From: GWE2-40-63 sp050179685
GTDB taxonomy: Bacteria; Bacteroidota; Bacteroidia; Bacteroidales; SZUA-534
NCBI GenBank assembly: GCA_050179685.1
Contig: JBFXEW010000011.1
Span: 62,001-126,000 of the forward strand
Direction of reading: 5' to 3'
Length of the DNA stretch: 64,000 nucleotides
Positions 51,765-62,400 of the stretch are shown piece after piece. The notes below the pieces were generated by a model. The model had not been told where the DNA came from. It did no database searches and saw only the letters and a list, made by a program, of their open reading frames with translations. The stretch's first letter is position 1; the number at the start of each line of letters is the position of its first letter. A program made the position numbers and the translations under genes.

Positions 51765-54179
51765 CTACTTTTTGCTTATTATTTCAATGGAATCAGAACT
51801 TAAACCTTCTGATGTAGCCTCGATTAAGGTATTGCTTTCGTCCAGCTTACTTTTTACAATCAACAGGCATTTGCCGTTAAATGCTTTTCGGTAATTGACT
51901 TTAAACGATTCATGACTAATCTGGTTTCCATTATCGACTCCGGCAATTTCAAGTGTTTCGGGCACATTAAATTGAATCAGGTTGTCGGCATCCGGAACCA
52001 GGTTGTTGTCTTTATCCAAAACGTTTACGGTAATAAACGATAAATCTTCACCATCGGCTGTTAGCACGGTTCTGTCGGCAATCAGCTGAATTTTTGCCGG
52101 TTTCCCCGCAGTATGAATAAGCGTTTCTTTGATAGTTCCATCGGCTTTTTTTCCGACAGCCTTTAAAGTTCCCGGCTGGTAAACCACCCGCCATTGCAGG
52201 TGTATATCGTCTCCTTTCTTTCGTTGAATTCCTTGTGATTGTTCGTTTATAAAGAGCTCCACTTCATCAAAGCTGGTATAAGCCCAAACATCAACCGCTT
52301 GTCCTTCAGTATGGTTCCAGTGTGGAAAAATATGTAAAACGTCTTTGTTGGTCCATTCACTTTGGTACATATAAAACGCATCTTTGGGGAATCCGGCCAA
52401 ATCAACAATACCAAAATAGGAACTTCGCGACGGCCATCCGTAGGGTGTTGGTTCACCCAGGTAGTCGAAACCGGTCCAAATGTACATTCCCGACAGGTAA
52501 TCTTGTTTTTTGATAATTTTCCATGATTCTTCGTGAGTCGAACCCCAGGGAGCGCTGCAATTGTCGTAGGCTGAACAGGTATTGTTTGGATTTCCCTCGT
52601 TAAAAGGTTTGTCCCAGCGCTCGGGCCAACGACGTATGCTGTCACTGGGCATGTCGTAAAAGCCTCGGGTATGCAACGACGATGTTGTTTCGGTTGCAAT
52701 GAATTTTTGTCCGGGAAATTTTTCCGGAAACTCCTCGAATGTTTCGTGATGGTAATTGAATCCAACCAAATCGAGCACTCCCGATTTATAAATGTAATTA
52801 CTGGGTTGGGGATCGTTTAAACCTGAGGTAATCGGACGTGTAGCATCAATGTTCCGAACAATCGATGCCAGTTTTTGGGCCATAGCAATGCCGGTGGTAT
52901 CCCATTGTTCAATAATTTCGTTACCAATGCTCCAGATAAATACACTGGGGTGATTCCTGTCGCGTAATATGTGATCGCTCAGGTCTTTTTCATGCCATTC
53001 GTCCCAGTAAAGTGAATAGTCGTAAGCTGTCTTTTTTAATGCCCAGATATCAAAGGTTTCATCCATTACAATAAAACCCATCTTGTCGCAGAGCTGAAGC
53101 AATTCAGGAGCTGGTGGGTTGTGCGACGTACGAATGCCATTAACTCCCATTTCTTTCATTATTTCAAGTTGCCGTTCCAGCGCCCTGTAATTAATAGCGG
53201 CCCCCAATGCACCCAAATCGTGATGGTTGCACACTCCGAGTATTTTCATGGCTTGTCCGTTAAGACTGAATCCTTTTTCAGCATCAAAATTAAAATACCG
53301 AATACCAAAAGAGGTTTCGTAACGATCAGTTAGTTTTCCATCAACACGCACTTCGCTAACAGCTGTATAAAGTTTCGGTTGGTTAATATTCCACAGCACC
53401 GGGTTATTTATGTTAAGTTCCTGCTGAATTTTTTCAGTACCCGGACCGCTCACTTTTAATTGGTGTTTAAGCGTTCCTACTTTTTGTTGCTGAGGATTTA
53501 AAAAAATAGTAGTCAGTTCAACCGTTTGTTCTGCTGCGGTTGTGTTTTTAACAGTGGTTTCAATGGCAATTGAAGCAGAATGCTCCGAGACTTTGGGAGT
53601 GGTTATGTAAGTTCCCCATAAACCGACGTGTACCGGATTGGTTTTGGTAAGCCAAACATTGCGATAAATACCCGAGCCACTGTACCAGCGCGAGTTGGGC
53701 TGTTTTGAATTATCCACTTTAACAGCAATTACATTCGCTTTTCCATCGAAATGTACCCAGGGAGTAATATCGTATTCAAAAGTAATGTAGCCGAAAGGTC
53801 TTTTACCGGCCAGTTTACCATTCACGTAAACCTCGCTGTTCATGTAAACTCCGTCAAATTTCAGGTAGATGCGTTGGTTACTGTCGGCTGGTGATAAGTT
53901 AAACGACTTGCGATACCATCCCAGTCCACCGGGTAAAGCTCCACCGCCCACATCGGCCGGGTGTTTATCCGAAAAGTCGCCCTCAATACTCCAATCGTGA
54001 GGAAGATTTAACAGGCGCCATGCAGAGTCATCGAATCCGGGAGTTGCTGCCAGACTGTCGTCAATTAAAGCAAAACGCCAGTTCCGATTGAATTTCTCAA
54101 TACTCCGGGGGCTTTCCGTTTGGCGTGAACAAGCAAAACCCAACATCAGTATTGCGATAATTAACAGAGGATGCTTCAT
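51765..54179 (-). CDS. GH2 family beta-galactosidase-like lipoprotein
   Basis: An 804-residue lipoprotein (LGFACS, Cys17). Domain order: GH2 N-terminal jelly-roll (LPHDWSIEGDFSD, GGLGWYRKSF), Ig-like domain, TIM barrel from about residue 285, and C-terminal Ig-like and DUF4982-like domains. The acid/base is Glu421 in SIGNEI and the nucleophile Glu497 in IATETTSS. In xyloglucan loci the GH2 enzyme removes beta-1,2-galactose from xylosyl side chains after fucose has gone; this role is inferred from its neighbours. It lies 36 bases after the GH5 gene. Confidence 0.92.
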   Translation of the reverse strand: MKHPLLIIAILMLGFACSRQTESPRSIEKFNRNWRFALIDDSLAATPGFDDSAWRLLNLPHDWSIEGDFSDKHPADVGGGALPGGLGWYRKSFNLSPADSNQRIYLKFDGVYMNSEVYVNGKLAGKRPFGYITFEYDITPWVHFDGKANVIAVKVDNSKQPNSRWYSGSGIYRNVWLTKTNPVHVGLWGTYITTPKVSEHSASIAIETTVKNTTAAEQTVELTTIFLNPQQQKVGTLKHQLKVSGPGTEKIQQELNINNPVLWNINQPKLYTAVSEVRVDGKLTDRYETSFGIRYFNFDAEKGFSLNGQAMKILGVCNHHDLGALGAAINYRALERQLEIMKEMGVNGIRTSHNPPAPELLQLCDKMGFIVMDETFDIWALKKTAYDYSLYWDEWHEKDLSDHILRDRNHPSVFIWSIGNEIIEQWDTTGIAMAQKLASIVRNIDATRPITSGLNDPQPSNYIYKSGVLDLVGFNYHHETFEEFPEKFPGQKFIATETTSSLHTRGFYDMPSDSIRRWPERWDKPFNEGNPNNTCSAYDNCSAPWGSTHEESWKIIKKQDYLSGMYIWTGFDYLGEPTPYGWPSRSSYFGIVDLAGFPKDAFYMYQSEWTNKDVLHIFPHWNHTEGQAVDVWAYTSFDEVELFINEQSQGIQRKKGDDIHLQWRVVYQPGTLKAVGKKADGTIKETLIHTAGKPAKIQLIADRTVLTADGEDLSFITVNVLDKDNNLVPDADNLIQFNVPETLEIAGVDNGNQISHESFKVNYRKAFNGKCLLIVKSKLDESNTLIEATSEGLSSDSIEIISKK

Positions 54180-54215
54180 TGGAATAGTTTTTAGTTTTTT
54201 AAAAGGCTTTATATT

Positions 54216-55943
54216 TTATTGAGCTCCTTCTACCAGAGCATCTAAAGCTTGTTGATCGAATACCGAAAGACCACTTCGGTTAAACAGGGCACAGCCATTA
54301 TTTCCCATATCCCCGTTATCCCAATAAAAGGGAAGTAGTCCGTGAGCTTTGGCCTGTTGGGTTACGTATTTAAAAAAATAGGCGCGCGATGCCAGGTGGT
54401 TGCTAAGCGCATCGCCACTTAGCTCAGACCGGCGAAGGGCACTGTATTCTCCCAGCACTACAGGAATACCTTTATCGACAAATTTCGATTTCATTAAACC
54501 AAAATTAGTCAACACGGTCGATTCTTCACCATAAGTGGCATTCCTGTCGGGATCACTTTCTGAATGAAAGCCTTCGCCCCAATAATAGAACATTTTACCC
54601 CAGGTGGCATCTTCAGTCATTCCGCAAAAATTCCAGGGGGTGTAATAATGAATTTCAACCATCATGCGGTTGGGGATCTTATCAGTGGGCATCATCATTA
54701 GTTGGTTGGTTTTTTCAATATCGGTCGATGGTCCTTGAATGATAAGTGTTCGATAAGCATTTTTTCCACCGGTGGAACGCACCGCATCAATAAAAGTTTG
54801 GCTGTATGAGTTTAATACACTCATTTCTGTTGCGTTTTCCACATTAGGTTCGTTGGCTCCGGCAAATAAAAGATGTTCGTCGAAATCGCGAAGGTAGCTT
54901 GCTATTTGTTCCCAAAATGCTTTTTGTTTGGCATTGTTTTCTTCCTGTTTGGCCAGGGTACAGTTGTTTTCGAGCCAACCGCCGTCCCAGTGAATGTTCA
55001 ATATCACATACAGGTCGTTATTTACACAGTATTGTACTACATCTTTTACCCGGGCCAGCCAAACCGGATTTATTTCAGCAGTGGTAGCATTCGACAGGTG
55101 ACTGTTCCATGCAGCAGGAATTCGAATGGCATTAAAACCACTTTGTTTTACCAAATCGATTAAAGCTTGTGTAGTAGCCGGATTTCCCCAGGTGGTTTCC
55201 CCTCCGGGCGCTTCGAGCGAGTTACCCAGGTTCCAGCCCAGCACTATTTTTGCGGCCAGTTCGGTAGCGGTACTGGTCATGCCTGTGTTGTCGGGTTCCT
55301 GAGGCGAAGTGTTGTAATTGGGGTAAAGTTCACCATTTTGAGTAACTGAAATTTCAACCTGAGGTGCATATTCTGCACTCAGGGTAATTATTGCTTCGCG
55401 TTTTTCGATGCCTTCGTTTGGGCTTGCGCTAACAGTTATATAGGTCTCGCTTTCTGTTCCCGTAGTTTTGTCGAAGGCAAGCCAATCGACACTTGCACTT
55501 ACCGACCATTCAGGAGCAGTTGTACTAAGTCGGAAGGCGGCTTCATTACCGGATTTTTTAAAAGTAATACTGCCGGTGCCTGAACTTAATGTATATAAAA
55601 ATTCAGATGCAGCCTGACTTACAATCACATACACAGGCTTGGCATTTCCGGCACTAATGGTCAGGGTGTCGGTTCGCAGTGTAGCGCTCAGGGTGTTTAC
55701 CAAAACAGTAATCATTGCGGTTTTAAGTTCGCCTGAGGTGGCCGAGAGTTTAATCCAGTCGCTCCCGGAGTTGTCAATCTGCCACATGCCGGCATCGGTA
55801 GTAATTACAATAGTTGCGTTACCCCCTGCTTCGGGAATTGCAATTGAAGTAACATCAACAGATAATTCGTTTACATCGCTTTTATCACAGGCCTGAAGCG
55901 TAATAAATAACAGGAGTATTGGGAGTAAAAACAGGTTTTTCAT
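54216..55943 (-). CDS. BACON-GH5 endo-xyloglucanase-like surface lipoprotein
   Basis: A 575-residue protein. The lipobox LQACDKS (Cys19) precedes two BACON-like beta domains (about 27-112 and 114-205), then a GH5 catalytic domain of subfamily 4 appearance. The acid/base is Glu365 in GANEPN and the nucleophile Glu499 in VVLGEYSAL. LGWNLGNSLEAPGGETTWGN is a GH5_4 hallmark. BoGH5A, the surface endo-xyloglucanase of the Bacteroides ovatus xyloglucan locus, has the same BACON-GH5 build. It would make the first cuts in xyloglucan at the cell surface. Confidence 0.92.
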   Translation of the reverse strand: MKNLFLLPILLLFITLQACDKSDVNELSVDVTSIAIPEAGGNATIVITTDAGMWQIDNSGSDWIKLSATSGELKTAMITVLVNTLSATLRTDTLTISAGNAKPVYVIVSQAASEFLYTLSSGTGSITFKKSGNEAAFRLSTTAPEWSVSASVDWLAFDKTTGTESETYITVSASPNEGIEKREAIITLSAEYAPQVEISVTQNGELYPNYNTSPQEPDNTGMTSTATELAAKIVLGWNLGNSLEAPGGETTWGNPATTQALIDLVKQSGFNAIRIPAAWNSHLSNATTAEINPVWLARVKDVVQYCVNNDLYVILNIHWDGGWLENNCTLAKQEENNAKQKAFWEQIASYLRDFDEHLLFAGANEPNVENATEMSVLNSYSQTFIDAVRSTGGKNAYRTLIIQGPSTDIEKTNQLMMMPTDKIPNRMMVEIHYYTPWNFCGMTEDATWGKMFYYWGEGFHSESDPDRNATYGEESTVLTNFGLMKSKFVDKGIPVVLGEYSALRRSELSGDALSNHLASRAYFFKYVTQQAKAHGLLPFYWDNGDMGNNGCALFNRSGLSVFDQQALDALVEGAQ

Positions 55944-56022
55944 AATTCGGAGCTTAATTGTTTTATGTTTAATATTTTTCGGAGTCAGTGTTTTATTTGT
56001 TGTTAAAATATGCCAGTTAAAA

Positions 56023-58905
56023 TTACAATTTTATAGTGAGTGATTTGCCGTTATACCTTAGGGTTTGATCGGGTTTGGACGATGGCTCGGGCATACCCGG
56101 CTTGGTTTTGTGTATATAAATAATATGAAAGGTCCGCTCTTCGGCCATTCCCCGATAGGCTCCTTCACGTTCACCCAGAACCAGGGTTTTTGATTCTTCG
56201 TAATAGTTCAGGGTAATTTTAGAATAAGCTCCCGATTCGTAGTTGTAGTTTAAGCCTTCGTCTTCGTACAATACAAATTCAGCATCGGCTCCTCCGTAAA
56301 CATAAAGCGTTATGGCTTCGCCGGGTTTTTCTCCTACATATTGTATTTCGGGTCCTACGGGAATAATGGAGCCGGCCCGCACAAACAGCGGCATTTGTTC
56401 ATAAGGGGCATCAACCGTTTTTGTCTGGGCACCACGAATAAATTTACCATCATATATATTATACCAACCGGCCGATTCAGGAAAATACACATCGCGTTTG
56501 CGGGCCTTGTATTCATATACCGGACACACCATCAGGCTGGGCCCAAAGAGGTATTGGTCGCTAATGTTGAGGGCTCTGGGATCGTTTCCAAAATCCATGA
56601 CCAATGCACGCATTAAGGTATAATCATCGAAGTAAATTTTTCCGGCAAGCGAATAAATATAAGGCATCAAGCGGTAACGTAGTTTGTTGTAATAAACAAT
56701 CGACTGGTAAGCCGGGTGATTTTCGGGAGCAATGTTATATACCTCGCGGAACGGATATTGTCCATGGGCACGGAACAAAGGAGCAAAAGCTCCAAACTGG
56801 TACCAGCGGGTGTTCAGTTCGCGCCATTCATTTAAATCTTCGCTGCCTTCTTTGGCTTGTTCGTAGCGTTTTTCGACACAGAAACCGCCAATATCCATGG
56901 TCCAGTAGGGGATTCCCGACAAGGCAAAATTTAATCCGGCACTTATTTGTGCTTTCATATCTTCCCAACGGGTTCCAATGTCGCCGCTCCATGTGGCTGT
57001 GCTGTAATGTTGCAGTCCGGCAAATCCGGAACGGGTTAATAAAAACACCCGCTTGTTGGGATCAACGCTGCGTTGCCCGTTAAAAATTCCCCGGGCATTT
57101 AGCAGGGCATAGGTATTCAGAAATTCGGTTGAAGAACCCAGAGCAGTTGGTCCTGAAAGTTTTTTTCGGTAGGCCAGACTGGCATTTGAAAGAATATCGG
57201 GCTCTGAAGCATCCATCCACCAGGCATCGATTCCCAATGGGTAAAGATGCTCGTTAAGCTGTTTCCAGAAAAGCTTTCGGGCTCCCTGGCTGTAAGGATC
57301 GTAGAATGAACCAATATATCCCGGACTAATCCAGTCACGAACGCTGTCGTTTACAGCCTGCTTGTACATCCAGCCTTTTTCATCAAATTCTTTGTAATGC
57401 TGGGTGTTGATGTAGAATTTTGGCCAAACTGAAATCATGATATGGGCGTTCATGGAATGAATGTCAGCAATCATCTGTTTGGGATTCGAAAAGCGGCTGG
57501 TTTCAAATTCGTGGCTTCCCCATTGGTCAACTTCCCAATACGACCAGTCCATAACAATGTTATCGATGGGAATCTGACGACGGCGGAACTCAATCAGCGC
57601 CTGTACAATTTCGTCTTGTGTTTTGTAGCGTTCGCGGCTTTGCCAGAAACCCAAAGCCCATTGGGGCATGATGGGTGCTTTTCCGGTTAAGGTACGGTAG
57701 CCGCTGATAATTTCATCCATGGTTTCGCCATAAACAAAATAATAATCGAGTTCCTGTCCCATTTCGGACCAGAGCGCCAGTTGGCCTTTTTCTTCTTCAG
57801 GAAGAGGACTAAGGGCTTTTAAACCAATGTACGATACTCCGCCATCGGGTTTCCATTCCAAACGGATGGGAACTTTTTTTCCGGCTTCGAGCTCAAAGGA
57901 GAATTTGTAGGTATTCGGATTCCATGCGGTACGCCAGCGTTCAGGAACAACAACGGTATTGTTTAGGCTTAGGGTGGTGTACCCGGCATAATACAATTTG
58001 AATTCATAGGTTCCCGTTTCGTTTGCTTCAATTTCACCTTCCCAGATAATTTGGGAATCGTTAAACGGAAAATCTTTCGGAAAATTCTTTACCAGTTCCA
58101 AATCTTCGTAATCGATGCTTGTTTCGTTTCGTTCAACAAACACCTTGTCCGAATGGGTTATATAACTGGCGGTAAGTCCTTCGGGTTCTCCTTTTTTATT
58201 GTAGAGTTTGAATTGCGACATTTGCCCGTAATCGCGGACATCGCCAAATTTAGTGAGCGAATAATTGTCCCAGAGCAAACCGTATTTTTTATTCGACACA
58301 AAAAAAGGCACCGAAACTTTGGTGTTATATTGGTAAAGGATTTCGTTTTTGCCTTTGTAGTTCCACTCGTCGCTTTGGTGTTGACCCAATCCAAAAAAGG
58401 CTTCGTCGTCGGGCGATTCAAAAACCTGACGGAACGAATAAGCACTGGTTTCATCAATGTTGATGGGCTTAAATGTTTTTGCCCCGCCATTGTGTTCGCG
58501 TAAGAGGGCGTTTCCCTGTTTATCGGTAAATGAAACCGAACCGGTTTTCTTAACCACAAAGGCATTAATCTTTTGGGTACTTACCTGGATGGTTTCGCCC
58601 AAATCATTTACACTAAAAGGAACTTTTCGCGAAGTTTGAGGAATTACCACCAGGCTTTTTCGGTTCGGAAATGTCGATTCGGGAGTGGCGCTTACACGGA
58701 TAATTTGATCCGAAATTACTTCGAGCTTTACCAGTTTTGCATCCGTAGCTCTTTGTTCAATAAGAGGAACAATTATGCCGTTTCCTGTTTTTTTATAAGC
58801 GGGATTATTGCACGATGCCAAAAGCATTGCTGTGGTAAGCATTCCAAAAATCAGTTTATTATTCACTTGAAAAATAATTCTTTTAATGCCTGAGTATTGA
58901 ATCAT
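56023..58905 (-). CDS. GH31 family alpha-xylosidase-like lipoprotein with N-terminal-side PA14 domain
   Basis: The start chosen is ATG 58905 (MIQYSGIKR); the frame is open further upstream to 59103, but those codons would not make a signal sequence. About 960 residues, lipobox LLASC at Cys32. The GH31 N-terminal domain is interrupted by a PA14-like domain at about 245-365 (IIWEGEIEANETGTYEFKLY). The barrel carries the nucleophile Asp565 in AWWMDASEPD. PA14 before the barrel is also seen in the xyloglucan alpha-xylosidases BoGH31A and CjXyl31A. It is the first gene of the glycosidase run, divergent from susC. Confidence 0.92.
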   Translation of the reverse strand: MIQYSGIKRIIFQVNNKLIFGMLTTAMLLASCNNPAYKKTGNGIIVPLIEQRATDAKLVKLEVISDQIIRVSATPESTFPNRKSLVVIPQTSRKVPFSVNDLGETIQVSTQKINAFVVKKTGSVSFTDKQGNALLREHNGGAKTFKPINIDETSAYSFRQVFESPDDEAFFGLGQHQSDEWNYKGKNEILYQYNTKVSVPFFVSNKKYGLLWDNYSLTKFGDVRDYGQMSQFKLYNKKGEPEGLTASYITHSDKVFVERNETSIDYEDLELVKNFPKDFPFNDSQIIWEGEIEANETGTYEFKLYYAGYTTLSLNNTVVVPERWRTAWNPNTYKFSFELEAGKKVPIRLEWKPDGGVSYIGLKALSPLPEEEKGQLALWSEMGQELDYYFVYGETMDEIISGYRTLTGKAPIMPQWALGFWQSRERYKTQDEIVQALIEFRRRQIPIDNIVMDWSYWEVDQWGSHEFETSRFSNPKQMIADIHSMNAHIMISVWPKFYINTQHYKEFDEKGWMYKQAVNDSVRDWISPGYIGSFYDPYSQGARKLFWKQLNEHLYPLGIDAWWMDASEPDILSNASLAYRKKLSGPTALGSSTEFLNTYALLNARGIFNGQRSVDPNKRVFLLTRSGFAGLQHYSTATWSGDIGTRWEDMKAQISAGLNFALSGIPYWTMDIGGFCVEKRYEQAKEGSEDLNEWRELNTRWYQFGAFAPLFRAHGQYPFREVYNIAPENHPAYQSIVYYNKLRYRLMPYIYSLAGKIYFDDYTLMRALVMDFGNDPRALNISDQYLFGPSLMVCPVYEYKARKRDVYFPESAGWYNIYDGKFIRGAQTKTVDAPYEQMPLFVRAGSIIPVGPEIQYVGEKPGEAITLYVYGGADAEFVLYEDEGLNYNYESGAYSKITLNYYEESKTLVLGEREGAYRGMAEERTFHIIYIHKTKPGMPEPSSKPDQTLRYNGKSLTIKL

Positions 58906-59494
58906 TGTTAAGAGATTTATGATGTATTTTGTAATTTTTAAATGAGGTGAAACCTTTACATACAAAAATACGACCCCTTGGGCACTCAGCCCTTTATCGA
59001 ATGTATTGGAAAAGGGGGCAAAAAAATAAATCCTTAGCCTGTTTTGATAACAGCATGTGGTTAGAATGTTATTCCTGAAGTAACAGCTCCTGTTAAAAGT
59101 CATACGCAGTAAGGCCGTAAGGCATTGACCCGCGATTTATGAAATTACCGGCTATTTTAGCAAACAAATACTTTTATGAGAACGACCTGAAGTTTTTCTT
59201 TATTTCAGAAACAACCATCAGTTCTCTTTGGCGTATGCTTGTGTGTTCTTTTTGTTTTGCATATAAAGAACAACGAGAATTGTATTATAAACCGAAACCA
59301 GGCAAAACTGCACGATAAAACATTTGATAATACATTTTGACTAGTGGTTGGAAACATTTTGTGCGATCAGATACTAAAATTATCCCAGGTCATTAACAAA
59401 AGCACAAGTTCCGATTGGTTCAGGCTTTGTATTTTTACATAGTGTAAATTTTACGTTTTTCATGCTTTCTGAAAACTTAATCCAACTATTTGAT
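58906..59494. other. Divergent regulatory region between GH31 and susC
   Basis: 589 bases that must drive both halves of the locus. On the minus strand TATTTTTG (58970-58963) matches a -7 box about 57 bases before GH31. Near susC, TTTACA-TAG-TGTAAA (59434-59448) is a perfect palindrome and TAAATTTT follows at 59445. Regulator binding here is inferred; no regulator gene lies in the window. Confidence 0.45.
59434..59448. promoter_or_regulatory. Possible operator upstream of susC
   Basis: TTTACA-TAG-TGTAAA, a perfect 6-bp inverted pair overlapping a -7-like TAAATTTT, 47 bases before ATG 59495. Confidence 0.35.
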
Positions 59495-62400
59495 ATGAAA
59501 AATATGCTTACTCAATTATTTTCAACCCTGCAACATCCCAAAAGTATGATTCGGCTGATGCTTGTTGTGTTCTTATTAAGCAGCGCTTTTGCTGCTCAGG
59601 CACAAACCGGCAAAGTATCGGGTACCATTACCGATAGCAATGGCGATCCTTTGATTGGGGCTAACCTTATATTAAAAGGTACAACGCTTGGCACCATTAC
59701 CGATTTCGAGGCAAAGTTTATTTTAGATGGACTTCCCCTGGGGAATCAGATTTTGGTAGCTTCTTTTATTGGTTTTAAAATCACCGAATTGGAAGTGTCT
59801 ATTGTTGAGAACCAAACAACCACAGTCAATATTGTTTTGGAAGAGGACATTACCAGCCTCGATGAATTGGTAGTTATTGGTTATGGGGTGCAAAAAAAGA
59901 AACTCAGCACCGGAGCTACCGCGCAGGTTAAAGGCGAGGATTTGGCCAAACGAAACACAACCGATGCCTTACAGGCTATGCAGGGACAAACTCCCGGGGT
60001 TAGCATTACATCAACTTCAGGTCAACCGGGCGAAGGAGCGCGGGTTACCATCCGGGGTTTAGGTACTGTTGGAAATGCAGGTCCACTATATATAGTAGAT
60101 GGTGTACAGACCGGTGATATCAATTACCTGAACAACTCTGATATCGAATCTATAGATGTACTTAAAGATGCTGCTTCGGCAGCTATATATGGTTCGCAAT
60201 CGGCCAATGGGGTAATTTTAATAACCACAAAACAAGGTAAAAAAGGCAAATCGCAGCTTACTTTTGATGCTTATTATGGAGTACAAAACCGGGCTAAAAG
60301 TATCGACCTGCTCGATGCCAATCAATATGCCCAGATAATGAACGAGCAACACCTGAATTCAGGAGGAACCGTATCCAATATGCCTTTTGCCTATATGCCG
60401 GAATACACAGCCAAAGGCGCAGCCAATACCAATTGGTTGAACGAGATGTTTGTCAGTAATGCGATTACCCAAAACTACAACCTGGGAGTAAGCGGCGGCA
60501 GCGAGCAAACGGCCTATTCACTTTCCATTAATTATACCGGACAGGAAGGCGTTGTAGGAGGTAAAACCAATTCGAACTACGAACGTTATGGGGCTCGCTT
60601 TAATTCTGAAAACGCTCTTTACGACGGCATAATAAAGGTTGGACAACACTTAACTTTTACCTATACAAAAAAGAACGGTATTGGAGTAGGAGATCAGTAT
60701 GGAAATACCCTGCGTGGAGCATTTAACTCCAGTCCGATTCGTCCCATGTACGACAATGAAGGAAACTTTTTCAATGCTTATGATAATACCATCCTCGATC
60801 AAAACGGGAATCCCTACTGGAACGATGCTGAAGCACACCCCTATGCAAGCATGGTGCTGACCAACCAAAATCTGACCAATACCCAAAAATTGATTGGCGA
60901 TGTGTACATGATAATTGAGCCGGTTGAAAACCTCAAATTCCGGTCTTCTGTAAGCCTCGATTATTTCTCCGAGGATTATCGCTCATATACTCCGGAATAC
61001 CGTTTGTCGCTTTATTCATTTGCCAATAACGACAAGGTATCACAAAGTATGTCGAAAGGACATGCCCTAAGTTTCGACAATACCCTGAGTTACAGCAAAA
61101 ATTTTGGAAATCATAAGCTGGATGCCATGTTGGGTATGTGGATGCAGCGTTACAAAGGCGTTTGGATGAATGCGGAAAACTCCCATTTGGGCTTTAACGA
61201 TTTTTACCACGCTTATTTAAGCAATGCAACCAATAATGAAGCTGTATATATGAGTATGGGTGGTGCTCCCAACGAAAACACCATGCACTCTTATTTTGGA
61301 AGGATACAGTACAACTACAATGAGACCTATTTGTTTAATGCTACCCTGCGTGCCGATGGCTCTTCCCGTTTTGCTGCCGGAAACCAATGGGGATCTTTCC
61401 CATCGTTTTCTGCCGGATGGGTAATTTCCAACGAAGCTTTTATGGAACCGGTAACGCACCTGGTGAATTTTATGAAACTACGCGCCAGTTGGGGCCGGGT
61501 GGGAAACCAAAACATTGGCGATTTTCAGTACCTGGCACCCATTCAGTTTACTCAGGCCACCTATAATTTTGGAAGTGTTGAAGGAACCAGCACCAATGGA
61601 GCTTTTCCCAAACGCTTATCGAACCCGGAATTGAAATGGGAAACCTCAGAGCAATTAAACCTGGGTTTCGACAGCAGGTACTTAAACAGCAATCTTAGTT
61701 TTACCTTCGACTGGTACCGCAAAATGACCAAAGACTGGTTGTTGATTGTTCCTGTATTAGCTACTGCCGGAACTGACGCTCCCTTTGTCAATGGCGGAAA
61801 TGTAATTAACAGCGGTGTTGAATTGGTGCTTAGTTATCAAAACCGCATAGGCGATTTCAGTTACTCGATAAGTGCCAACGGAGCCTACAATAAAAACGAG
61901 GTGCAGGATATTCCTACCGACGATGGCATCATACATGGAGCAACCAATACCCTGTACAATAACTCCTCGGAGTTTTACCGGGCCGAATCGGGCCACCCCA
62001 TAGGTTTTTTCTGGGGTTACCAGACCGACGGGCTTTTTCAGAATACGGCTGAAATACTCGAATATCAGGCAACTTATGGTAAAACCCTGCAATCAAATCC
62101 AAAACCGGGCGATGTGCGCTATGTTGACCAAAACAATGATCAAAAAATTGACGAAAACGATAAAAATAATCTGGGCGATCCCAATCCCGATTTTACCTAT
62201 GGTTTAAATCTCGCATTTAATTATAAAGCCATCGATTTTGGATTGTTTGTGAATGGCGTTTTAGGCAATCAAATAGTACAATCGTACCGTAACCATACCG
62301 ACAAATATGCCAATTACACCTCAGTAATCATGGATCGCTGGTATGGTGAAGGTACTTCCGATCGCATTCCCCGGGTAACCAATTCAAACATAAACTATCA

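Noticed and set aside
56023..59103. Upstream start for the first GH31 gene at 59103
   Set aside because: The extra 66 residues contain no signal peptide and would bury the lipobox; the ATG at 58905 places it correctly and lies about 57 bases after a -7-like box.
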